Source of the DNA: Fomes fomentarius
Lineage: Eukaryota; Basidiomycota; Agaricomycetes; Polyporales; Polyporaceae
DNA: 64,000 nt
Reading direction: 5' to 3'
Assembly: GCA_022606135.1 (NCBI GenBank)
Contig: JABYQN010000007.1
Location: 1,984,001 to 2,048,000 of the forward strand
Numbering within the stretch: the stretch's first letter is position 1; each line of letters begins with the position of its first letter. A program made the position numbers and the translations under genes. The notes below the pieces were generated by a model, which was given only the letters and a program-made list of their open reading frames with translations, searched no databases and was not told the origin of the DNA. Shown here in pieces: positions 23,356 to 35,766 of this stretch.

Positions 23356-25529
23356 ATGGCCTCGTTTCGCAGTGTTACGGTCTCCGTCGCTCTCTGCGGC
23401 CTCATCTTCTTACTCGTCCGTCTGTTCTGGAGCTTGACGATGCCATCTCGCTTGCGCGGTCTGCGTCTACCACCTGGACCGAGACCTTTACCTCTCTTTG
23501 GCAACATCTTTGCCATTCCTCGAGTGCGACCATGGCTCGTTTATGGGCAATTGCAGAAGAAATACGGTTGTATCATATTGACATACCAGTACCTCCCCTA
23601 AGACTGACACTCGTTTTCCCTCAGGAGACATCATGTTGTTTCAAGCGATGGGACAACGTCTTGTCATTATCAGCAACCTAGAAACCGCCCTAGAGCTGCT
23701 AGAGAAACGCTCAGCGATCTACTCGTCCAGGCCGAGATTAGTTCTCTATGACCTGTATGTTGCCAAATCGGATCAAACAGGTTTTCCCCTTCCTAAGTAT
23801 GCATCTGTGCGCTAGATGCGGATGGGGATCGTGGGCTCTGCCGGTGATGCCATACGGTCAGCGCTGGCGAATCCTGCGACGCACCTTCTGGCAGCATTTC
23901 CGACCTGCTGTCATCAACAAATGGAATGTCCCGCTGGAGAATGGTGCTCGCGGGCTCCTCATCTGCCTCCTGGATAGTCCAGAGAGCCTCATCGAGAGCA
24001 TTCGATTGTAAGTTTGTACGCTTGAAGGCAACCTATATAGGTCAGCGATGTTCATCTCAGGCTGTTGGCAGTTCGCTCGGCACAGCACTCGTCACGATGA
24101 CATATGGGACGTTGCAAAGCCGAGACGAGACGCAAAAAATCATCGCAGAGTTGGACGAAGCAATGTCAAGCTTGGAACTATTCGCCGGAGGGGCCCACCT
24201 CCTCGAATTCTTCCCCATCCTTGCACGCATCCCACTCTGGCTACCTGGGACGGCGTTTCTTCGACGTATCGCAGGATATCCAGGCATTCTGGCTGCCATC
24301 CGCGAGCGCCATTGGGCCAACGCCAAGGCTGCTGTTGTGAGTCCGAGTCGTGCTCTAGACCACCCAGTGGCAAGTATTGAACGCGCCATTCTGTAACCAG
24401 TGCAGGGGGAACGCAACATCAAGCATGGCAGCTGCCATGATCGAGGACATCTCACGTCTTGAAGGTGACAAGGCTGCTGCACACGAGGAGGCGTGCAAGA
24501 GCACCATTGCAGTCACATACACAGGTCAGTCACATCGTTGTTGTTGAGACAATGGTCATTTCATACTCACACCTGGCATATGCCCACGCAGCCGGAATCG
24601 ACACTGTCAGTATGCCGCGCCCTCCCCTTTCATCGACTTGATCTCACCCTCCCTTTGAACCGATATATGTTTCCGACGGTAGAGCCTCGCATCCCTGAGC
24701 GCGTTCTTCGTAGCAATGTCACTCTACCCCGCAGTGCAGAAAAAGGCCCAAGCCGAACTCGACGCAATCGTCGGGCCCCAACGACTTCCACAGCACGCTG
24801 ATCGCGAGCTGCTTCCGTACGTGGGCGCCATCGTCAAAGAGGTGCTCCGCTGGCACGTCGGGGGTCCACTCGGCATGCCGCACCTCAGCACCTCCGATGG
24901 CGAGTATGATGGCTACCTCATTCCCAAGGACAGTATCTTGCTGGTGAACGTATGGTAGGCAGACATTTGAGTGATCCAACAAAGCATTGCGTGTACTCAC
25001 CGGCTACTAACTTCGCAGGTCGATCTCTCGGGATCCTAAGAGGTATCCGGACCCTGAGAAGTTCATACCGGAGCGCTACCTCAAAGATAACATGCTCAAT
25101 CCAGACGCGGTGGATCCAGGCATTTTTGCCTTCGGGTTTGGACCCAGGTAAGTGATCCGCCTAGCCGCGGTCTGCTCGACCCGAACTTACATCTTCCAGG
25201 ATATGTCCCGCAAGGCACTTCGCCGATGCGGCCTTGTTCATCTACATCGCGTCTGTGCTCCATACCCTGGACATTTCGCCGCCCCTAGATGACAGCGGGC
25301 ACCCGATACGCATCGAGCCTCGAGGCACAACAGGGCTTATTTCGTAGGTCGTCCTTCCGCTGGCACAAACCGCGGCGCACGAACTCACACATATCTCTGC
25401 AGGTACATGGAGGACTGCAGATGCACTGTGAAGCCTCGTTCTTCCAGCGCGACAGCTCTCATACACGGCTGGCAAGCGAGCAATCTGTATGAGACCGGCG
25501 ATGAAGTGTCGACGCCGTCCAAGGCTTGA
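23356..25529 (+). CDS. Cytochrome P450 monooxygenase P450-3
   Basis: Third paralogue of the P450 group. The chosen start MASFRSVTVSVALCG leads straight into the membrane anchor, then LRLPPGPRPLPLFGNI. An upstream in-frame ATG at 23209 would add about 50 residues without a domain. The I-helix AGIDTS uses the 14-nt exon 24592-24605. ExxR is in KEVLRWHVGG and the PERF-like element is FIPERY. The haem loop is FGFGPRICPARHF, where Ala replaces the last Gly of the usual FxxGxRxCxG. The sequence CGWGSWALPVMPYGQRWRI corresponds to CGWEWGFPFMPYGQAWRI in P450-1. The protein ends EDCRCTVKPRSSSATALIHG with the stop at 25527. It is expected to be active at the ER membrane; a terpenoid substrate is inferred only from neighbours. 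Confidence 0.89.
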
Positions 25530-26220
25530 CCGCGATGCGGATGTGGGTTCTTAGTCTTGCAGCTCTTGCGAAGTACGCCCACAACCAAATCTTGTGTCTT
25601 CTAGACCGACATATATTCTTGGGCGAAAGACGAGGAGAGATAGAATAACAATATGCGAACTACTAGGACGATGATTGTTGGACTATACATCAGACGCAGA
25701 CGTAGCCTTTTTCCCGACGATTCACGAGCCGCCCAGAGGCACGCAACGCGCAGCGTCGCCGGTGTATGCGAAGAGAGAGGAATCTGGGTGTGGGTGTGTG
25801 AATACAAACAAACAGAGAGCAAAAGAAGAGACGAGACGATGTGAAATGAGATGGAGGGATGATAGGATGAGATCTGGATTAGATGAGGGTAGAGTTCGTG
25901 TCGGGGGCCGAGGGAAAGCCCGGGGGAATAGAGGGTGATGTATGAATGAGAAACAATGCAAGCGCAAGCCAGTATGCCCGGATGATGAATGTATGTCCAT
26001 GCGCCTCCATAGAGGAGATGCGAGATCGAAGAGCACATGCAGAGAACCAGAAACAGGACGACACAAGTACAACGAGGGACGCGGCAACGATGCAGTGTAC
26101 AAAACAACGACAGAAAACGGACAATGCGAGAACTAAACGGGGGACGAAGAACACATAGAATGCAGTAACAAAGATCGAGATGACTACAGGGCCCATCGGA
26201 AGGGAATGGAAAGGTAGATG
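25530..26220. other. Convergent spacer, P450-3 to RasGEF
   Basis: Contains the probable 3' UTRs of both genes. The long minus-strand frame 25601-26269 is composition-driven and lies downstream of the RasGEF stop, so I do not count it as a gene. Confidence 0.5.
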
Positions 26221-29200
26221 TTACGATGCAGGAGCGGTGGCGATAGTCTGTTGTGACCGGCTCGCCCATGCGAAGAGTTGTCGCACTTCGGTGGTTGGAG
26301 GCGCCTCTGCAGACTGCTTTGGCTCGACGAGCAGACTACGGCGGTAGAGATCCTGCAGATCGCCTTGGCGCTGCGACTTCTCGAACGCGTCACGGAGGTA
26401 TGCCTGCACCTCCGGGATCTCCTTCAGGTTGTACGGCACCTGGAAGCGCTGCATATCTGCGAAGACCAGGGCGAGTGAGTCGGAGTAAAGCAGGAAAACC
26501 TGAATTGACTCCATACCTTGCACGATACGCGCGAGCTTGTGGTACTTGTTGAAGTTGAGCAGCTTCTTCTCCGGCGCCTTCGGCGACGTCCTGTGCGAGG
26601 GGTTACCCTCGCGGCAGAAAGTGATATCGGTCAAGTACAAGCCTGCAAGGGGAAGAGATCAGTCTCAAACATCAGTACACATGAACTGGCTTCACGTACC
26701 AAGGAAGGGAACAGCAGGCGGGGCGGTATTCCGCAGACGCGAACGGTACTCATGGTAATTCCTCGCATGATCAGCCAGTTTCCGGAGCGACTCGAGTTGC
26801 ACCTTCGCCTTCTGCGGCAGACCCTATAACACACTGACATCAATTCCCCATCGCCAGACTCTACAGCCAAGAACCCCACGCACCATCCAAGTCTGATGCA
26901 GCCTCGCAATGGTCGACGAATCCAGCGCAGCCAGGATAGACCTCGGCGTGCTGTAATTCCTGAGCGACACACACCGATCCGCGAGCTTGATGAAGAACTT
27001 GACCAGCACCGCACGCTTCTTGGTATCCGGCTCGTTCAAAATGCTCTCCGCGACCCAGCCCGTGATCGCCGTGCTCAGCGACGTCACCGCCTTCACGTTC
27101 ACATTCACCACTGGGGCACTCAACCCGGAGCCGTCCTTCGCCTTCTTCGCCCCAGTCCCAGTCTCGAGCACCTCCTCAGGCGTGATCGAGCAGTAGAGAT
27201 TGCACTCCATGACCGTCATCTGCCGCGCGAGCTCCAGCGCGTCAAAGTCCGTGACAGCAACAGCAGCGTACGTGCGCGACCTCAACAAGCCAAGCACGTT
27301 CTTCGTCATGATCGGGCGCGGGACCTCGGAGATTGGCCCCGGGATCGTCGGCGGATTGAGCGGGATGCCCGCGTCGCGCACGCGGTCACTCTTGGGCGAG
27401 AGTGTCTCTGTCGACCCGGCCTGTACGCGCTGGTGAATGAGCTCGAGGATGCGCTGCGAGGGCCGGGGAACATCGCCGCGAGCGCGTCGCGGACGAAGTA
27501 TACAAGCGTGGGGATGACGATGCTATCTGTCGAGTGTCGCCAGTAGTTCTCGACCCACGACTTGATGAAGTTGCTCACGCGCAGGCGTACTGGAAGACCC
27601 TTGCGCTGCTGCCACAGGCGGAGGTCGGCCTCGGAGAGACCAAGGGGAGGGAGAATGTTATACCGCGCAATAACCGCGTCGAGAAGGTCGGCAGGAGTCG
27701 TGAACAGGCGGAAGGTCATGAAAAATACAGCAGCGAAAGGCGGCTCAACAAGTGCGTCGTGAGGGGTCATGCGCTCAACGAGCGCTTCAAGCGTAGCACC
27801 AACGAGCTGGCCGTCGCTGTTGTATGCGACGTCCTCGGGCGCATGGTCGTGCGGGAACGTCCAGGGAAGCACGGCAGTCGCGAACGGCAGAGAGCCAGGA
27901 ACAGGGACGTTCTGGAGCTCGCCTCCGAACATCCGCTCCTCGAACGACGTCGTGCTCGGGGCAGCACCGTGACGCGTGCTGCCCTCCCACGTCGTGCGGT
28001 CGTCCTCGGTCGGGGCGTACGAGCTGAGCGACATCGCATCTGACCGGATCGTCGCCGAGTCGAACGCAGGGTGGATGTTCGGCAGCGGCTTGTCCAGGGA
28101 TAGAATACCGGGTATGACTGGCGTCGTGGGCACGCTCACGTCCTTTGCGCCGGCCGCATCCTCCACTGCGGGCGTGGGTGATGGCGGATGCTGCACGATC
28201 GCGACCTCCTCGTCCGAATGCCGCTTGGCGATGAGCGTATGGTCCGCATCCTCCGCGCCTTGACCCTGCACTGTCATATCCTCGCCCTCGACATATGAAT
28301 CGTGCAGCGCGTGCAGGCTGCTCTCCTTGCGTATTCGGGGAGCGCTCCGGCTGCTCTTCGTGCTCGTGGTGGATGCGCGATGCGAATGCCCAAACTTGCG
28401 CGGGGTATACATCCCGCCATCAGGGTCGCCGGGTGCAGGGAGATTGAACACGAACGGACGCTCGCCCGTCGCACGCTGGAGGCACTTCTTGATCGCATTC
28501 ACGCAGTCCGAACCCGCCTTCAGCGCATTGGTAGCGCACCGCAGCAGACCCTCCTTTTCGGCTTCCTCAGACGTGTCTTCTGTCGGAGGAGCGGTGAGTA
28601 TTCGGACGGAGTCCGCGAGCGTGCTCGTGACATTGTACAGCCCCTCCTTAGCCACGCGAAGAGTATCGGCTTTGGCCAAGGGTATGTCGGGATGTCGGAG
28701 GACGGCCTCTACTATTGTCAAGAGACGGCACACCACGTCGACGATCTCGCGCACAAGGTCGTACAAGTGACCGGTACTTGATGCGTGCGAATGTCGCGAA
28801 TGGGAATGTGCATGGCCAATGAACGCAGCGATCGTCGAAAGGAAGCTGTCGTGGGTATACCTTAACGCCTCGGTCAGCTCTGCGGTCGTTGCCGGTCCAC
28901 AAGGAAAGACAGGCGTCGCGGGAGTACCGACGGAGTCGCTTGAGAACGACGACGACGATGAGTCACTGCTGACCGAATCCTGTGCAGGTCTATGTCGCGG
29001 TGTGGATTCGCTGAACGTTCGCCGCGCAGGAGAAGTCAGCTGTTGCGCAGACATCTTACGTTGCGGAACCCTCAGCCCGCCCGTTGGCATGGGAGGGTAG
29101 TCCACGCCCATGGCTGCGCGTTTCGACGCCTTGAGATCCCCAAGGCTCTTCGGGCGACTTGGCGTGTTCTGGATGAGCTTTCGTGAGTTCGACGTAACCG

Positions 29201-30694
29201 CGTTTGTGGTCCGACCGGGAGTCGTGAAGTCGTCTTCGTTCATAGCGTCTTCCAGCCGCGATGAGTTTGAATCGCTCCGGAGAGGGCGCACAGTATTGAT
29301 GGGCAGGTTTAAGCCGCATTGGACGGCGACAGCGAGGAATCCGCGTACATGGGCGAAGAGCTGCCCTGCAAGGCGGACCATGGCCTGCACCTCAATGTCC
29401 TGCGACTCTTCAGTCACGGCGTCTTCTGACGCGCGCTTGGCTTGGGAGACCAGAGATGCGAGATCGGCGAGGATGCGTTTACGCTCTTGTGATAGCACGC
29501 CGTGTTGCATGAGTATGGGTGCATCGCGGGGAAGGCAGCCTATATCGGATAGCAGCGCACGCACACAAGAGATGATGCATGCGGTCGCGGGTTGAAAGTG
29601 TTGAACGCGGGCCATACGGACGGCATTCTGGAGTAGGGAGAGGGCGCGAAGTAAGGGGAGCATGAGTGGGGGACAGTACATGTCGATAGTTTGGGCAAAG
29701 GGATCTGCGGCTGTTGGACGATGGTCGTTGCGAGCGAAGGCAGACTTGCCCTTATGAGAGGTGGTGCTCGCCCATGATGTTGTCGAGGACACGGAGGGAT
29801 TGTGATTATGTCCAGGACGCTTGTTCTAAACAACAGGACGAATGGTAGTCAGTAAGTCTATAATCATGGCGATTCGACATCTTTCATCGAAGTCGAAGGT
29901 GGCGAGTCAGTCAAAGATAGATCGTGATTGCCAAATGACAGTGCTGCAAGAAGTCGCGTGGGAACACACCGGAAACACCAGCTAGACCCAATCCACGACG
30001 TTCGGACTGGCACACGAGTGTGTTCCCAGGTTCCACGTTCGACGTTTTGCAGGACAACATGACGGCAACGCGCGATCGACACAACAGCATGGGCGCACCC
30101 TCCCCTCATATTCTCTCTTGCGGACGAGCGCAACGGAACGGGGGGAATGGAACTCACCTTTCCTCCTGGAAGCTCTTCATCCGTCAGCAACCCGACCTCA
30201 GAAGTAACGTAGTTACTCGGAAACCATCCCCTTCTCCCGTCCAGCTCCCCGTCCCACCACCCACTTGTGTCCCTGTTCAGGACACGAATAACTTGGCCCG
30301 CGCGAAAGGTGAGGCAGGTGACGTTTGACTGCTGTGGAGCGAAGTCGTGCATGGCAAGAACGTACTCGTCTGATTCGGCCGCACCCTCGTCTTCAGATCC
30401 GGAGTCGAGGACGGGCCATGAGGGAGAGCGAGGAGCAGCTGCAGATGTCGGCGTTGTGGGCATAGAGCGCTGAGCGGACTTGGCGGACAGGTGCGATGCG
30501 CTCGAGGGTGCACGCGAGGCAGGAGACAACATAGCTGAAGAGGTGGAGGCAGAGGAGGCGCTGCGGAGGCGATAGGAAGAGCTTGCGTTGCTGCGGGCGG
30601 AGGCGGGGGTGCGCAAACCATCGCGGTGGACTCGGGTGGAGGAAGGGTCGGCGGAGGCGATGGAAGTGTCTATCCTAAGATGAGTGACGGGCAT
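26221..30694 (-). CDS. SH3-domain Ras guanine nucleotide exchange factor (Cdc25 type)
   Basis: Activates Ras by GDP/GTP exchange at the plasma membrane, upstream of cAMP signalling. From the ATG at 30694, a Ser-rich leader precedes an SH3 domain at about residues 110-166 (ALYDF-like AMHDF, then GWWDGELDGRRGWFPSNYV). After an intron comes a long Ser/Pro-rich region, then the RasGEF N-domain (LVERMTPHDALVEPPFAAVF ... WVENYWRHS). The catalytic domain begins DFDALELARQMTVMECNLYC and includes LLNFNKYHKLARIVQGMESI near the end. An apparent 1-nt frame break occurs at about 27460-27465: the frame reading MFPG must shift to continue SQRILELIHQRVQAGS. No intron can explain it. Both sides are otherwise well preserved, so a sequencing error is likelier than a dead gene. 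Confidence 0.88.
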
Positions 30695-32855
30695 GCCTCT
30701 TCATGCAAGAAATGGCGTAGGGAGTAAGGAGCTGTGCTACCCGTGCGGGACGTCGAGGACGAGTCGGGAGACGGGCGATGTGTCGGGCGATGTCGAAAGC
30801 AGTGGACGAGAGCGGGTGAAGAGTGAGTGACAGTCCGGAGCAAGCGAGGATTAGCGAGTATGTGGCGAGGCGTGGGGGACGGACGTGGGCCGTGCGAAGT
30901 CGTAAAATACGAGGCTGGTGGGGATAGATGGCCCGGCGAGGGAGGGAAGCAATATCCGCCGGGAACGGGTAAAGATGAGGAGATGGAATTGGAGGACAAC
31001 ATATCTCTCAACCAGGTTCACTTTCTGTCACTCCCTCGTGACTCTGTGACACCACGCATTCCCGGCGCCTACCTGCGGCCGGTCCGCTCATGCCACTCGT
31101 CCAACGCAATTGCCTGGCGATTGCTTACCACCATCCATGCCACCATCATCGTCTCTCGTGGGGCTCGTCGCCACCGTAGCTATCCTTCGCCACCACCCTC
31201 CTCGATCGTATCTCATAACGTCGACACTCCCGAGCCCGGTCTCCAACTGGGGCTTCTCCGTGCGCTAGCACTTTTCGAGTTAGACCGCAAGCTTGTCCAA
31301 CTCTCATACTCTCATCGGATTTCCATGCCTCGATCGTGCTGGCGAACCCGGCACGTCTCCTGTGCCCGCTGCCTCTCTGTCTGGCACCTGTTTCTCTTGG
31401 GCAACGTCAGTGGCGTCGGGGCACATATATCACTGCGGTGACGGCCCACCAGCTGCATGATCTGCCCTTAATGCAACTCACCACCCTAATACCCGTCTAT
31501 CGTGAGTAATGTCAAGTGCCATACCCTTACTACATCCCTCCCAGCCGTTCTATTGCATCTGTCTGCATGTATCTATCACTCAACTCGGGTCAATACAAAT
31601 CTCGGTGTATTCCAAGCGCAGCGAGCTTGCACATCCCAGGACCCAGCGTCTCTCGGTCTGTGTCATTTCGGACCTCACCCAAAACGCTCGATGAAGTATC
31701 GAATTCAGTTCTACATGCTGGGAAGGAAAGGGCACAGATTTCGTCCCGAGATCGTGACCCCTCATTCGTCCTGAGCGTGATAGGTGTACGCCCCCAGAAA
31801 TCGGAACATAGTATCTGCCGCCGGATGTACACTTTCTCGCTGTTCTGGTAAGTAGTACGTGATGTTCATTTTGTCGGCCTTCTGCGTAAATCGAAGTTCG
31901 TGATAGGCAGTGCGAATTGTTTGATTGATCATACATACTCGCAGGCTTTGTTTACCATATGAGGGGCATGTGTCGATCCTACAGGCTTTCCCTCTTGCAT
32001 GCGACAGACCAATCGCAACCCGATTCCGCAGCAGTGGGCGCCAATGCAGCCATTCACGGTCGAGCTCGAGCTCTTCAATCCTACGCAACATGAGACACCT
32101 ACCTGAATAGGTCCCTGCCAGCTTTCCCTTGAAGTCAACTCACCCCTGCGAAGTCGTGGCTCGAGGCTTCATGCTGATGGGTTTGCGTGGCTGTAAGTGC
32201 TCTGCGCTGATCTACGACGTAATCATCCTGTTGGGCCCTGGGCATGTCATTCCTTCCCTTCGCATCCGCAAAGACAATATAGTTACGGCCGTTGGGTGAT
32301 TGGGACAGCCTGTTTCATAATGCGCGTGCGAGGTGGAATGCCGGATAGGTATAAGTACTGCTATTATTGACGATCGCCTCAACCTCCGATATTATAGACG
32401 ATCTCAGCCTTAAGGAGGGCTCGACGGATATCACTTGGCGATACAAGCCATTCAAATTGCTGACCGCTGACCTGGTGCATTCATCCGCGATCACCTGGCC
32501 AGCGATCAGCCTTATCTGAGGCTATCTCTCCTCGCAGCTCCTAAGCGAGGCGATAACGTTGACCTTTAACTTCAAGTTGAGCCTGCTGATCTGCCGCTCT
32601 CGCTCTGCAGCCGCACAGTACCCATGAGCCTGAGGGTTAGGGCTCCCTATCACGAAAGAGCAGTCAGGTCGTAACTATATCTTCAGTTCCATCTTCCACG
32701 ACTTGATCACAACGTCCATCTCATCTTTAAATCGCTAACATCCACACCAGCCGACATATAGCGTACGTCTTTTCCGCTCAAAAATTCCAGCCATCCATGA
32801 CACTTACCCTCGCGATGACCTATGCGTTGCACGATGACAATCTCCCTCAGTCTCG
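30695..32855. other. Large divergent intergenic region, RasGEF to NicO
   Basis: Two kilobases between divergent genes. The plus-strand frame 30827-31441 and the overlapping frames at 31.5-32.1 kb have no recognised domain and conflict with one another. Probably promoter and 5' leader sequence of both genes. Confidence 0.5.
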
Positions 32856-35469
32856 ATGGCTCGGCGATTGAGCGGGGGTCCCTTCCGCGCTCTTACTCAA
32901 AGTTTGCGTCTGCGTGCGCCTGCGCCCGCGTCGAGCCTCAGGCTGACGCTCTTCGGCCGCTCGCTACTCCTGCTAACCGCGGAGCTGCTCGCAAACGCCG
33001 TCTGCTGGATCGTCTGTGCAGTTCTCTTCGCCCGGCGGCCTGCCACCCGCCCGATCCTCTCGCTTGCGCTGTTAGCTTGGGTCAGTCCCGTCTTCCGTCT
33101 TTCGAAGTTGCTTCTTCTTCTATAGTACGTCTATAGTTACTGACTTGAAGCTTTTGGCATGGCAGACTATCGGGCTCAGACACGGTACGTTTGGCAGCAT
33201 AGTACATTTGAGTGGACATGCTAGCGAAGCTTGTCAGTGAGTCAGCGTTAGAAGGCTGAGAGACGTCTGGGAGATGTCAGTCGGGGTACGGCCTCGGGGA
33301 CACAGTAAGCGCAAGCTACTCCTTCTGTTCTGCGGAAATCGTGGAATCGTGCTGTTGGTTCCCTTGCGGTATCTTTACAGTCATCACGCACAAAAAAACT
33401 GCTCAGCACCCGAGTCGTGTGGACTGGTGCTTTAACATCCTTTCACGACCCACCACTGGCTCCGAACTACAATGCTCCTTGACTGAACCTACATATACTG
33501 AACGCCTGTCTTGTCCAGCGCTCGATGCAGATCACATCAGGTACCGTCTTACCCCCACTCGTATGAGTAAGTCCCCGCATCATCGCCCACCTCCGCATCC
33601 ATTCTCGTGCCCTTGAAGCGCCCCGACCACTTAACGGGAACTTAGAAGCTTACCACCATTGCTAGGTTCTGTCAGCCCTGACACCGGCTGCCCACTAACT
33701 GCACGCGAAACCCAACTCGGACCGGAAGTGCAATTGACAATGCGACACGAAGCCTCATCAATATGGGCCAGCTGCCTGTCACGTGCGGGCTGTTCTTCTC
33801 CTTGGGACACAGCACGATCGTCATCGTCGTGGTGAGCATTCCTCGCTCGGTTGGTCCATGACGATATCAGACTCATTGATCGCGTCGCTGGATGGTGGAC
33901 ATGTAGAACGTAGCGATAGCGATCAGCACGGACGTCTATGACCGCATGCAGGGAGTCGGGGAGGTCGGCGGTATCGTAGGTAATGCGGCGTGCCCTCATA
34001 TTCATGATGACGGGGAGCTGAGCCTCTGCTGACATTGCTTGGGGAAGGTGCCGCTGTCAGCGCGACGTTCTTGTTCATTGTGGGCCTGGCCAACTCCATC
34101 ATCCTCTATCAAATTCTCCGCAAACGCTATCGGGTAGGTGTTTGTCCTGTCGACCATCTCCACTTCTTCCGATATCACGCATGCCCATTCATCGCACCAC
34201 AGGCACAGAAGCAACGCGCCTCGACCGCGACGCAACCTCAAGACACCGAAAAGCAACAATCCGATGATGATCTCTCCAAAATAGAGGAACCGCAGCACAA
34301 CACGCTGATGATGAAGCTCATCGGGCCCATCGTAACCTTCGTCGACCGTCCATGGAAGATGTACCCCGTCGGGGTGCTATTTGGCTTCGGTTCGTCACTC
34401 ATGACTCCCTCGGCCGTGCGCGATTCGCCGCCACTGACAGCCAATTCCTGATTCCCCACCAATGAATTCACCTCGACTTCTGCTTCTCATGCATCCTACG
34501 CGCCACTCGATACAGGCTTCGACACCGCGTCTTCCATCGCCCTCCTCGCGCTCTCCGCAATCGCCAAGCGCGAGCCGGACGGACAACGGATCAACCCTGC
34601 CGACATCGTCATTCTTCCGGTAGGCCTCCCTCGATAATCACCTCTCTGACAGGATCTTTGCACGTTGAGTACTGAATCGGCTTCTATGCCAGCTGCTGTT
34701 TACGGTAGGCATGACGCTCGTCGACGCAATCGACTCCATCGTTATGCTCTACTCCTACGCCGGGTTCCCCGATCGCTCTTTCGCCATCATCGAGCGTCGT
34801 AGTGCGCCACCCCCGCTCCCACAAGTCACACAGCAGCGTGACAAAGCCACGACGACCGCAGAGAAGCCCGAAGCCGCATCTGGCCTCGACCTCGATCTCG
34901 CAGAGGTTCCGCGAACATCGCCGACAGTCCAGGACGGCGTGAACATCAATTTGAACGACCAGAAGGCCAACGCATACGCAGACGCAGACGTCGTGGCAGT
35001 CTCGGAACCCGGAGAAGACGAGAGCGCGCGCCGACGCACGCTGCGCGTGAAGCAGACCGCGATGGCGAACCTCAGCATCCTGCTCACCGTCATGAGCGTC
35101 CTCGTCGCCTTCAGCATCTCGCTCATCACCACCATGGGCCTCGTCGGCGACCACTGCACCCAGTGTCAGGCCGCTGCGAACGCAGAGGACGGTGGCGGGC
35201 TCGCCGGACGGTGGTGGCGCGGCTGGGCAAACGTGCGTGCAGATCCTCGTATATTGCATTTGCCTCGAGCCTTGGGCGACGACGGGTGTTGCATGCCGAA
35301 TGCTGATGGTGGCTGACGATTGCGAGTGCAGGCGAATGATAACAGCGGGTACATCGGCGCAGCGATCGTGGGCTCGTTCATCTTTGTCGTGGCGAGCTGG
35401 TACGGCGTGCGGTTCTTGTACCGCAAGGTACAAGCACGGAGAGCGAAGGCGGCAGCGAACGTGCAATGA
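32856..35469 (+). CDS. NicO-type nickel/cobalt permease
   Basis: A high-affinity Ni2+/Co2+ uptake protein of the NiCoT/HoxN family. From ATG 32856 the first exon gives 75 aa with a hydrophobic helix. Splicing then yields GLRHALDADHIS, the HX4DH metal-binding signature at residues 81-87, broken by an intron of about 340 nt between H-A and LDADH. Next come AIDNATRSLINMGQ, LFFSLGHSTIVIVV, GLANSIILYQILRKRY, YPVGVLFGFGFDTASSIALL and FTVGMTLVDAIDSIVMLYSY, all family hallmarks. A long hydrophilic loop of about 100 aa follows, then two more helices. The protein ends AANVQ. Such carriers usually supply Ni for urease. The start could lie in another small upstream exon. Confidence 0.88.
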
Positions 35470-35577
35470 AGCATAAGGTGAAAACAAAAAGAAAACATAG
35501 TTGATGAGAATCACACTGGCAGTAAGGACGAGTTCAATTGCAAGCTTACAAAGATTCTGTACCATGATGATGCCAGC

Positions 35578-35766
35578 AGGCTCAGACCATCATTCTCGAC
35601 TTCCTGCAACGTTAGCAAGTACATCCCTCACCGCCGCCCAATGCCGTCCTCCGGACGTCTATCATAGAGTGCATGCTATCCTGGCAGTCCCCTGACACTC
35701 AAGAGACTCTCGCCAAGGTCGCAGAGACAGCATGCGACTACACAGAGACCGGCTACGGCCACCTGA
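35578..35766 (+). pseudogene. Fragment of a TS4-like terpene synthase
   Basis: About 190 bp align by eye with TS4 exon 3 (about 12761-12958) at roughly nine of ten bases, from the GGCTCAG before the DFLQR codons to the TACGGCCACCT codons. Relative to TS4 it lacks nine bases near its left end, has a 1-base insertion that creates TAG early in the frame, and has a 4-base deletion. Upstream exons, the DDxxE region and all downstream exons are absent. It cannot encode a synthase. It is a displaced relic of the cluster 22 kb to the left, lying 3' of the NicO gene. Confidence 0.85.

Noticed and set aside
25601..26269. 222-codon hydrophobic open frame on minus
   Set aside because: Begins inside the last RasGEF exon and extends past its stop in another frame; looks like 3' UTR composition, no family match.
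27534..28043. Plus-strand open frames across 26.9-29.6 kb
   Set aside because: Shadows of the RasGEF coding strand.
30827..31441. 204-codon open frame on plus
   Set aside because: No domain, no splice partners, lies in the divergent RasGEF promoter; probably chance.
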